A stretch of DNA of 64,000 nucleotides. It comes from JAZKID01 sp965247525. GTDB taxonomy: Bacteria > Pseudomonadota > Alphaproteobacteria > Rhizobiales > UBA4765. Numbering within the stretch: the stretch's first letter is position 1; each line of letters starts with the position of its first letter. The position numbers were made by a program, and so were the translations under genes. Positions 15,505 to 22,066 of this stretch are shown one piece after another. The notes beneath the pieces are model-generated. The model did not search any database and was not told the DNA's origin. It saw only the letters and a list, made by a program, of their open reading frames with translations. The stretch covers positions 682,001 to 746,000 of the forward strand of contig OZ252015.1 in the NCBI GenBank assembly GCA_965247525.1. Direction: 5' to 3'.

Positions 15505-16659
15505 TCATGCTGCAACCGCCGCGCGGTGGTAACGGTGCGGTGCAAAAGGCATGGCTGCCACTTTTGCCGGCAGTGCTTTTCCGCGCACCATCAAATGGAC
15601 GGGCGTGCCATCAGCGCTAAACTTTTTTTGAACATAGCCCATTGCAACAGGGGCATTGAGGCTGGGGCCAAAGCCACCCGATGTGACTTTACCGATGACA
15701 GCGCCGCTAACCGGATCAACAATTTCAGCGCCCTCGCGCGCAGGCGCGCGCCCTTCAGGCAAAAGGCCGATGCGCATGCGGCTTGCGCCATCTTGAAGTT
15801 CTTTTTGCACGCGCGCGGCGCCCGGAAAGCCACCCTCATCACGGCGGCGTTTTTGAATGGACCAGTTCAGCGCCGCTTCTATAGGCGATGTCGTCTCGTC
15901 AATGTCGTGGCCGTAAAGGCACAGGCCCGCTTCCAAACGCAGGCTGTCGCGTGCACCAAGGCCGATGGGTTGCACCAAGGTATCGCGCACCAGTGCCTGC
16001 CAGAGATGCGCGATCTTGTCGGCGCTTGCTGAAATTTCAAAACCGTCTTCGCCCGTATAACCCGAGCGGCTGATATTGAGCGCTATTCCATCAAACTGAA
16101 AACTGCCGACCGCCATGAACGTCATCTGCGCGACAGCTGGAATAAATTTGGAAAGCACAGTCACAGCAGCAGGCCCTTGCAGCGCGATCAATGCGCGGTG
16201 GTCGGCGCGCAGCAGGCGTACATCTTGCGGCAGATGCGCCTCAATGTGTTTGTAGTCCGCATCCTTGCAAGAGGCGTTGACGACAAGCATCAAGGCGCCG
16301 TCCTCGTCGGGGTTGTTTGAGCGCGCCACCATCAAGTCATCGAGAATGCCGCCGTTCTCGTTCAGCAATTGCGTATAGCGCTGCATTCCGGGTTTCAGGT
16401 TTACGATATCGGCGGGCACGAGCTGCTCCAGCGCGCGCGCAGTTGTTTCATGGTCAGGCCCCAGCAGAAAAGCCTGGCCCATATGCGAGACGTCGAACAG
16501 TCCGGCTTTTTCGCGCGTCCACAAATGCTCCTGCAACACACCCAGCGGATATTGTACCGGCATTTCGTAGCCCGCAAAAGGCACGAGCTTGCCGCCCGCA
16601 TCAAGATGCGCCTGATAGAGCGGTGTGCGTTGAAGCGGCGTGGTGTCGGCGTGATCCAT
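15505..16659 (-). CDS. gcvT: Aminomethyltransferase (glycine cleavage T protein)
   Basis: Transfers the methylene group from aminomethyl-lipoyl-GcvH to tetrahydrofolate, releasing ammonia. From ATG 16659 (MDHADTTPLQRTPLYQAH) the product is 384 residues; a TTG 27 bases upstream is possible but less likely. Family segments include LVPFAGYEMPVQYP near residues 24-37, the folate-binding region FDVSHMGQ, and the C-terminal GCV_T barrel with GKVTSGGFGPSLNAPVAMGYV. It is the first gene of the gcv operon and lies immediately downstream of the tandem glycine riboswitch, so its expression should rise with glycine. The intergenic stretch to gcvH is unusually long (about 200 bases) for this operon. Confidence 0.96.
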   Translation of the reverse strand: MDHADTTPLQRTPLYQAHLDAGGKLVPFAGYEMPVQYPLGVLQEHLWTREKAGLFDVSHMGQAFLLGPDHETTARALEQLVPADIVNLKPGMQRYTQLLNENGGILDDLMVARSNNPDEDGALMLVVNASCKDADYKHIEAHLPQDVRLLRADHRALIALQGPAAVTVLSKFIPAVAQMTFMAVGSFQFDGIALNISRSGYTGEDGFEISASADKIAHLWQALVRDTLVQPIGLGARDSLRLEAGLCLYGHDIDETTSPIEAALNWSIQKRRRDEGGFPGAARVQKELQDGASRMRIGLLPEGRAPAREGAEIVDPVSGAVIGKVTSGGFGPSLNAPVAMGYVQKKFSADGTPVHLMVRGKALPAKVAAMPFAPHRYHRAAVAA

Positions 16660-16681
16660 GAACGACTCAAAAAGGCATGCG

Positions 16682-16699
16682 GCCAAACAGGCGTTTGGC
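16682..16699 (-). promoter_or_regulatory. Hairpin in the gcv leader (probable riboswitch expression platform)
   Basis: Perfect 7-bp stem GCCAAAC / GTTTGGC with a 4-base loop, located between the second glycine aptamer and the gcvT start. Read on minus it is followed after 8 bases by CTTTTT (the A run at 16669-16673 on plus). This spacing is loose for an intrinsic terminator, so it may instead act on translation by masking the region before ATG 16659. The position makes it the likely output element of the riboswitch. Confidence 0.5.
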
Positions 16700-16702
16700 G
16701 GG

Positions 16703-16935
16703 CACCCCCTCTGTCTTGGAACCTGAGAGATTTCGTTTCTTCAAAACAGATGAAAAAAACTTGGCTCCGTCGGTGGGCTTGGCGAAGCCCTTTCCAGAGT
16801 TTTTAGATCACATGCGGTCCTTTGAGCCTGAGCGTTTCCGGGGTGGTTGCGCCTTCGGCGGCTCTGATGCGTTTCATCTGATGCAAAAAAGCGTGAGCTT
16901 TTTTTTAAGATGAGCGCTTGAGCACTCTTCCGCGT
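16703..16935 (-). promoter_or_regulatory. Tandem glycine riboswitch upstream of gcvT
   Basis: Two glycine aptamers in series on the minus strand. Aptamer 1 (about 16935-16801) opens with GCGGAAGAG, has the conserved CGCCGAAGGCGCAACC core, CCCCGGAAACGCTCAGG, and closes with AAAGGACCGCATGTG, whose CCGC pairs with the opening GCGG. After a short A-rich linker, aptamer 2 (about 16800-16703) opens with ACTCTGGAAAGGGCTTCGCC, has ACCGACGGAGCCAAG, AAATCTCTCAGGTTCCAAG and closes with ACAGAGGG, CAGAG pairing with CTCTG. These are the gcvT RNA-motif signatures. Aptamer 1 has an enlarged P3 region (about 16910-16875) with an extra A/T-rich hairpin. Known examples switch on gcv genes when glycine binds. 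Confidence 0.93.
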
Positions 16936-16991
16936 GTAGGCTTGAGATTACAGGCAATTGCCGTCAGGTCAACGCCTGATTGTCTGTTTTC

Positions 16992-17597
16992 TTATTTGCT
17001 TTTGGCAGGGTCGAACCCTGCATAAATCTGCAGGTCGCTCAACGCATCATTGGCCTCGCGTGGGAACAGGATGTCTTCGGCAACCGCCGTGAAATTGGTC
17101 GAGGCTTCACCCGCACCAATTTTTGCGTCAACGGTAATCACTTTTGACCACAGCGGTTTGGCCGCAGCGCCGCGCACGACCGCGATCCGTACCGGCAATT
17201 TATATGTGCCGGGCTTGCCCTTGGGCCCCAGAATGAGACGGCCTGCAACTGTCGCCTTGATGCCAACTTCAATACCGAGAATGGAACATTCACGCGCCAG
17301 ATTTGTAATATTGGCCTGGTATTTCAGATCGGCATCCGTGCTGCCGGTTTTGTCATAGCTGCGCAAGACTTCGGTTCCGGCACGCACCTGAATTTGCGGG
17401 CAATTGATTGCCGCAACTGTGGGGTCGGAAGAGGCCACAACCGCGGCAGGCTGGCTGACAGGTGCACCTGCTGTCACAGGGGCTGTTGGCGCTGCCGCAT
17501 CACTTGGCGGTGCGCCGGACACCACCGGCGTTTCACCGGGGGCGCAGCCTGCAAAGCAAAGCACGAGCATCAATACCGGAACAGAAAATTTCATCAT
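16992..17597 (-). CDS. Hypothetical lipoprotein
   Basis: Protein of 201 residues with a lipoprotein signal: MMKFSVPVLMLVLCFAGC, where the final Cys18 would be lipidated. A Pro/Ala/Thr-rich linker (residues about 20-60) is followed by a globular domain starting INCPQIQVRAGTEVLRSYD, with ITNLARECSILG, VAGRLILGPKGKPGTY and a C-terminal EDILFPREANDALSDL. I know similar lipoproteins of unknown function from alphaproteobacteria but cannot name a family. It is probably monocistronic, lying between the riboswitch leader and the divergent ispH gene. The start could be either of two consecutive ATGs. Confidence 0.75.
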   Translation of the reverse strand: MMKFSVPVLMLVLCFAGCAPGETPVVSGAPPSDAAAPTAPVTAGAPVSQPAAVVASSDPTVAAINCPQIQVRAGTEVLRSYDKTGSTDADLKYQANITNLARECSILGIEVGIKATVAGRLILGPKGKPGTYKLPVRIAVVRGAAAKPLWSKVITVDAKIGAGEASTNFTAVAEDILFPREANDALSDLQIYAGFDPAKSK

Positions 17598-17698
17598 AAC
17601 GCAACCTCACACAATCTGGCCGACTGTAGCACTTTTGCCCGAGGCCGCAAAGCTAAAGGATGGATTGACTTTCGCACACGTAAAAGCCCAATTAAACC

Positions 17699-18676
17699 AT
17701 GGGCAACCCTAAACCCGATTTGAACATACTGCTGTGCAGCCCCCGCGGTTTTTGCGCCGGTGTGGTGCGGGCGATTGATGTCGTTGAAGCCGCGCTGAAA
17801 CAGCACGGCGCGCCTGTTTATGTTCGTCATGAAATTGTCCATAATCGTTTCGTCGTCGACAGCCTGAAGGCCAAAGGCGCCATTTTTGTGAAAGAGCTCG
17901 ACGAAATTCCTGAGGGAACGGCGCCTGTTATTTTCTCGGCGCACGGGGTCGCAAAGTCCGTGCCAATCGAGGCTGAAAAAAGGCGCTTTCACGCGATCGA
18001 CGCCACCTGCCCGCTCGTCACCAAAGTGCACCGCGAAGCGCAGATTCACCACAAGCGTGGCCGCCATATTCTGCTCATCGGCCATCGCGGTCATCCCGAA
18101 GTCATTGGCACGATGGGGCAGTTGCCGGACGGTGCGATTACGCTGATTGAAACCGAGGAAGATGTCGCGGCTTTCGTGCCACCAGACAGCCTGCCCTTGT
18201 CCTATGTGACACAGACGACACTGTCGCTTGATGACACGGCCGCGATTATCAAAGCGCTTAAAATGCGCTTCCCTGAAATCATCGCGCCGCATAAAGACGA
18301 TATCTGCTATGCCACGACCAACAGGCAGGAAGCGGTGAAAGCCGTTGCCCCGCGCGTCGACGCGATGATCGTGGTGGGCTCGCCCAATTCCTCGAACTCG
18401 CAGCGGCTTGTCGAAACCGCTTTGCGGGGCGGGGCAAAACACGCGCAGCTCGTGCAGCATCCCGACGACATTGACTGGACTGTTTTTGGTGCGCTAACGT
18501 CGCTGGGCCTGACGGCTGGCGCCTCCGCGCCGGAAATTCTTGTCGAGCATATTATCGCCGCGTTTGACGCGCGCTATGACATCAAAGTTGAAACCATCTC
18601 GACCGCTGACGAGAATGTTTTTTTTCCGCTGCCGCGCGAATTGCGTGCAATCGCCGCCCAACAGAATGTGAGTTGA
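17699..18676 (+). CDS. ispH: 4-hydroxy-3-methylbut-2-enyl diphosphate reductase
   Basis: Last step of the non-mevalonate isoprenoid pathway, yielding IPP and DMAPP with a [4Fe-4S] cluster. The 325-residue protein has the three cluster cysteines Cys19 (SPRGFCAGVVRA), Cys104 (DATCPLVTK) and Cys203 (DDICYATTNRQ), plus HEIVHN, FSAHGV and VVGSPNSSNSQRL. It is the first gene of ispH-thrB-rnhA and stops one base before thrB starts, an arrangement well known in alphaproteobacteria. IPP made here feeds UbiA, CtaB and undecaprenyl phosphate recycling, whose genes are also in this window. Confidence 0.97.
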   Translation: MGNPKPDLNILLCSPRGFCAGVVRAIDVVEAALKQHGAPVYVRHEIVHNRFVVDSLKAKGAIFVKELDEIPEGTAPVIFSAHGVAKSVPIEAEKRRFHAIDATCPLVTKVHREAQIHHKRGRHILLIGHRGHPEVIGTMGQLPDGAITLIETEEDVAAFVPPDSLPLSYVTQTTLSLDDTAAIIKALKMRFPEIIAPHKDDICYATTNRQEAVKAVAPRVDAMIVVGSPNSSNSQRLVETALRGGAKHAQLVQHPDDIDWTVFGALTSLGLTAGASAPEILVEHIIAAFDARYDIKVETISTADENVFFPLPRELRAIAAQQNVS

Positions 18677-18677
18677 T

Positions 18678-19634
18678 ATGGCTGTCTATACAAAAGTGTC
18701 TGAAACAGATCTCAATGCATTTTTACAAAACTATGCGCTTGGTGATGTGAAACAGTTCGAGCCTATTTTGGACGGCGTCGAAAACAGCAATTACCGGCTG
18801 ACCACATCTGTCGGTGTTTTTATCCTCACGCTTTTTGAAGGCCGCACCAGCGTCGATGATCTTCCTTATTTCATTGAAGTGATGACGCATTCGGCCACAA
18901 AAGACATTCCCTGCCCGCACCCGATCAGCGACAAGGCCGGACAGATCCTCAAAACGCTTTGCGGTAAAACGGCGGCTGTTTTTTCAGCCTTGCCCGGACA
19001 GTCGGAACATGAACCGACATCGCAGCACTGCCAGACGCTAGGGGCGATGCTGGCAAAACTACATCTTGCCAATGACAGCCTTGGTGCGCGGCGCGACAAC
19101 GCGCTTGGACCCGAAAGCTGGCGCGCACTGGTTGAAAAGGTCGGCGACAAGGCCGACAAGATCGAGCCGGATTTGCTGAAAGACACATTGGCGGAAATTG
19201 ATTTTGTCAGTCATCACTGGCCGCGGCATTTGCCGACAGGCGCCATTCATGCCGACCTGTTTCCCGATAATGTTTTGTGGGAAGGCAATAGACTGACCGG
19301 CCTCATCGATTTCTATTTCAGCTGCACGGACAGTTTTGCCTACGATATCGCCGTGTGCATTACGTCATGGTGCTTTGGCAGCGACCAGCATTTTTCAAAA
19401 GAGCATGCGCAGGCCTTGCTGCAAGGCTATGAAAGTGTGCGCCCGTTGAACCATGCCGAGCATGATGCACTGAACGTGCTATGCCGCGGTGCGGCATTGA
19501 GGTTTTTTGCAACACGGCTTTACGATCTGTTTTTCACACCTGCCGGTGCACTGGTTTCCAAAAAAGACCCGTCTGCTTTTTTGAAACGCAGCCGCTATTT
19601 CCGCAACCATGCGGTCATTGATATTGCAGCTTAA
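18678..19634 (+). CDS. thrB: Homoserine kinase (APH-fold type)
   Basis: Phosphorylates homoserine for threonine synthesis. This 318-residue protein belongs to the aminoglycoside-phosphotransferase-like ThrB found in alphaproteobacteria and pseudomonads, not the GHMP-kinase type of E. coli. It shows ILDGVENSNYRLTT near residues 30-43, the catalytic loop HADLFPDNVLW near 192-202 and the metal-binding LIDFYFSC near 211-218. It sits between ispH and rnhA with one to three bases of spacing. Its pathway partner thrC lies 7 kb away on the other strand, so the two are not co-transcribed. Confidence 0.93.
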   Translation: MAVYTKVSETDLNAFLQNYALGDVKQFEPILDGVENSNYRLTTSVGVFILTLFEGRTSVDDLPYFIEVMTHSATKDIPCPHPISDKAGQILKTLCGKTAAVFSALPGQSEHEPTSQHCQTLGAMLAKLHLANDSLGARRDNALGPESWRALVEKVGDKADKIEPDLLKDTLAEIDFVSHHWPRHLPTGAIHADLFPDNVLWEGNRLTGLIDFYFSCTDSFAYDIAVCITSWCFGSDQHFSKEHAQALLQGYESVRPLNHAEHDALNVLCRGAALRFFATRLYDLFFTPAGALVSKKDPSAFLKRSRYFRNHAVIDIAA

Positions 19635-19637
19635 ACC

Positions 19638-20084
19638 ATGTCGTTAAACGAACGCATTACGATTTACACCGACGGTGCCTGTTCGGGAAATCCCGGCCCG
19701 GGCGGCTGGGGCGCAATCTTGCAGTGGAACGGCAATGAAAAAGAACTGAGCGGCGGCGAGCAGCTCACCACCAACAACCGAATGGAGCTTCGCGCTGTCA
19801 TCGAAGCCTTAAGCAGTTTGAAGCGCGCATTGCCCGTCGATGTCTATACCGACAGCCAATATGTCAAAAACGGCATTATGGACTGGATTAAAAAATGGAA
19901 ATCCAACGGCTGGCGCACGGCCGCAAAAGAACCCGTCAAAAATGTGGAGCTGTGGCAGGCGCTTGATGACGCGGTTAAAAATCACAGCGTCAGCTGGCAT
20001 TGGGTCAAAGGCCATTCCGGCGATGAAATGAACGAGCGCGTTGACGCGCTCGCCCGTGAAGGTATGAAACCTTTTAAATCTTAG
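19638..20084 (+). CDS. rnhA: Ribonuclease HI
   Basis: Degrades RNA in RNA-DNA hybrids such as R-loops and primers. The 148-residue protein has the complete DEDD set: Asp12 in IYTDGACSGNPGPGGWG, Glu in NNRMELRAVIEAL, Asp in VYTDSQYVKNG, and the C-terminal Asp in NERVDALAREGM, plus WHWVKGHSGDEMNE. It is the third gene of the ispH-thrB-rnhA unit. Its stop overlaps the stop of the convergent peroxiredoxin gene in the four bases TTAG. Confidence 0.97.
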   Translation: MSLNERITIYTDGACSGNPGPGGWGAILQWNGNEKELSGGEQLTTNNRMELRAVIEALSSLKRALPVDVYTDSQYVKNGIMDWIKKWKSNGWRTAAKEPVKNVELWQALDDAVKNHSVSWHWVKGHSGDEMNERVDALAREGMKPFKS

Positions 20085-20563
20085 AGCTGCGACAAGAGAT
20101 GCTCTGCTGACGACTGCTCAACCTTGCCGCCGGGCTTTTCAACATTCAGGTGTTCAACCACACCGTCATTTACAATCATCGAATAACGCTGCGAGCGCGT
20201 GCCCATGCCAAAACCGCTGGCATCCATTGTCAGGCCAAGCGCCTTGGCAAAATCGCCATTGCCGTCCGCAAGAAACACGATCTTGTTGTCGCCGTCGCTG
20301 GCCTTTGACCATTCGCCCATCACGAACGCATCGTTGACCGAGGTCACATAAATCGCGTCAATGCCTTTGGCCTTGATCGCGTCGGCGTTTTCGATGAAGC
20401 CGGGCAAATGGTTTTTGTGACACGTGGGGGTGAATGCGCCCGGAACGGCAACAAGCGCGATGCGCTTGTTCTTGAACAGATCGGCATTGGTTTTGTCCTG
20501 CGGCCCGTCTTTCGTCATTGTCTTAAAAGTGGCCTCTGGCAGGCGTTGTCCGGCTTCGATCAT
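20081..20563 (-). CDS. Peroxiredoxin, Prx5/glutaredoxin-type, single-cysteine
   Basis: Predicted thiol peroxidase of 160 residues reducing hydrogen peroxide or alkyl peroxides. The peroxidatic site is Cys48 in PGAFTPTCHKNHLPGF, and the partner Arg lies in GTRSQRYSMIVNDG. No other cysteine is present, so resolution must come from glutathione, glutaredoxin or another thiol donor. The start ATG 20563 has AAGGAGAT upstream. It follows the DsbD-like gene by 21 bases and is probably co-transcribed with it. It ends with a four-base stop overlap against rnhA. Confidence 0.92.
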   Translation of the reverse strand: MIEAGQRLPEATFKTMTKDGPQDKTNADLFKNKRIALVAVPGAFTPTCHKNHLPGFIENADAIKAKGIDAIYVTSVNDAFVMGEWSKASDGDNKIVFLADGNGDFAKALGLTMDASGFGMGTRSQRYSMIVNDGVVEHLNVEKPGGKVEQSSAEHLLSQL

Positions 20564-20584
20564 AAGGATCTCCTTTTGTGAAAT

Positions 20585-21355
20585 CTATTTTTGAGGTGCG
20601 GGGAATTCAAACTGCGTTGTTGCTGCTGTTTTTTCACCGATCAGCGTCAAGCGCAAGATGCTTTTGGGCAATGGCGTTTTTTTAAGGACAAAATGCGCGG
20701 TCATACCCGAAAAGCCACGCGAGAGAATTGCATGCCGGGCGTCTGTTTCCAGAACCGCCACCTGCCATGGTAATTTTGATGTGAATGTCACATCAAGCGC
20801 ACCGCCTTCATTTTCAGGCGTAAACACACTGCCGGAAACAAGGCGCGCATTGTCTTGCGGGATATTGGCCTGCGCTGCTTCGATCTGGTGTATCACCGCC
20901 TCATCTTTCGTTTTCTCAAGGTGCTGCTCGAAATCGGCCTGCTCGGGCAGGCACAGATCATGGCAGACGGCATAATCGACATGAAGTTTTAAAAGAACAG
21001 GTTTGGCCGCATCAATCGGCACAATATGCATCGGCAATATAACCTTGTTCATATAGGCCAATGAGCGCAGGCCCTGCGCCTCATGCAAGTGCGGCGATGG
21101 ATATGTCACCTCCAGCGCTTTTATATTTTCCGAACCTTGCGTTGAAAACACCGGCGCAACGCCTGCCTCGCCCGGCACGCGCCAATAGGTAATCCAGCCT
21201 TCGTTCAGTTCAAGCTTTAAGGCGCCGGTATAGGCACCATCGCTTTGTTGCCCGCCATTGATCAAACTGGCGGCAACGTGTGGGCTATCGGCATTTGATG
21301 CTGTTGATAAGACCGCCAGAGCGATCAGTGAAAGAGCAAGCCATTTCAGAACCAT
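20585..21355 (-). CDS. Stand-alone DsbD-type N-terminal (alpha) domain protein
   Basis: Exported protein of 256 residues starting MVLKWLALSLIALAVLSTASNAD, a good signal peptide. The mature part has GWITYWRVPGEAGVAPVF and a Cys pair in YAVCHDLCLPEQADF, matching the periplasmic alpha domain of DsbD/ScsB, which passes electrons to periplasmic thiol proteins. The transmembrane beta domain and thioredoxin gamma domain of full DsbD are absent here. An upstream frame extension (MPCSEGKTPA) was not used since the signal peptide starts at 21355. Next to the peroxiredoxin gene and divergent from yqgE. A thiol-transfer role is inferred; the membrane partner is not visible. Confidence 0.82.
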   Translation of the reverse strand: MVLKWLALSLIALAVLSTASNADSPHVAASLINGGQQSDGAYTGALKLELNEGWITYWRVPGEAGVAPVFSTQGSENIKALEVTYPSPHLHEAQGLRSLAYMNKVILPMHIVPIDAAKPVLLKLHVDYAVCHDLCLPEQADFEQHLEKTKDEAVIHQIEAAQANIPQDNARLVSGSVFTPENEGGALDVTFTSKLPWQVAVLETDARHAILSRGFSGMTAHFVLKKTPLPKSILRLTLIGEKTAATTQFEFPAPQK

Positions 21356-21429
21356 TGCGGGGGTTTTTCCTTCGGAACACGGCAAGATCGCGCTTGTTCA
21401 ATCGCGGGCAAATAAGGCATGGTTGCGGC

Positions 21430-22047
21430 ATGAGTTCTTTTCTCGACTACCGCATTGGCGATCTTGAAGATTCGCTCGAAGGGCATTTTCTGGTTGCCAT
21501 GCCAGCCATGGACGACACACGCTTTCGCCGGACGGTGATTTACCTGTGCGCGCATTCATCAAATGGTGCGATGGGCATTGTTATCAACCAGATGTCGCCG
21601 CATATCCGGTTTCCAGAACTGCTGGCGCAATTGGGGCTGCTGCCGGACGAGACCGACCGCCGCCGTTTTCCGCGCGAGCTTGAAGGCTTTCCCGTGCTGC
21701 AAGGCGGGCCTGTGGAGCCAAGCCGCGGCTTTGTCCTGCACAGCGCCGATTTTGTGATTGAGAATGCAACCATCGAAGTCGATGACGGCATTTGCCTCAC
21801 TGCGACGCTTGATATGTTGAAAGCGATCGCGGCAACCCACGGGCCAGCACGCGCGCTGCTGGCGCTCGGCTATTCCGGCTGGGGGCCGGGGCAATTGGAA
21901 AGTGAAATTCAGGACAATGCCTGGCTGCACGGCAAAGCCGATGCGGCGCTTATTTTTGAATCCAATCTCACCAGCAAATACACCAAAGCGCTGAACACGC
22001 TTGGCGTCGACCCGGGCTTTTTATCGGGCGAAGCTGGCCACGCTTGA
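21430..22047 (+). CDS. YqgE/AlgH family protein
   Basis: Protein of 205 residues of the DUF179 (UPF0301) family. Signature segments are GHFLVAMPAMDDTRFRRTV, MGIVINQ, VLQGGPVEPSRGFVLH and LGYSGWGPGQLESE. The start is ATG 21430 (MSSFLDYRIGD); an open frame further upstream overlaps the divergent gene and lacks family sequence. The family is widespread in proteobacteria; its biochemical role is not settled (AlgH was named for effects on alginate genes in Pseudomonas). It stands alone, convergent with the EAL gene 19 bases away. Confidence 0.92.
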   Translation: MSSFLDYRIGDLEDSLEGHFLVAMPAMDDTRFRRTVIYLCAHSSNGAMGIVINQMSPHIRFPELLAQLGLLPDETDRRRFPRELEGFPVLQGGPVEPSRGFVLHSADFVIENATIEVDDGICLTATLDMLKAIAATHGPARALLALGYSGWGPGQLESEIQDNAWLHGKADAALIFESNLTSKYTKALNTLGVDPGFLSGEAGHA

Positions 22048-22066
22048 GCCACCCGCGCGTCTACGT

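Noticed and set aside
17594..18460. Minus-strand frame antisense to ispH
   Set aside because: Shadow of ispH; no Shine-Dalgarno or domain.
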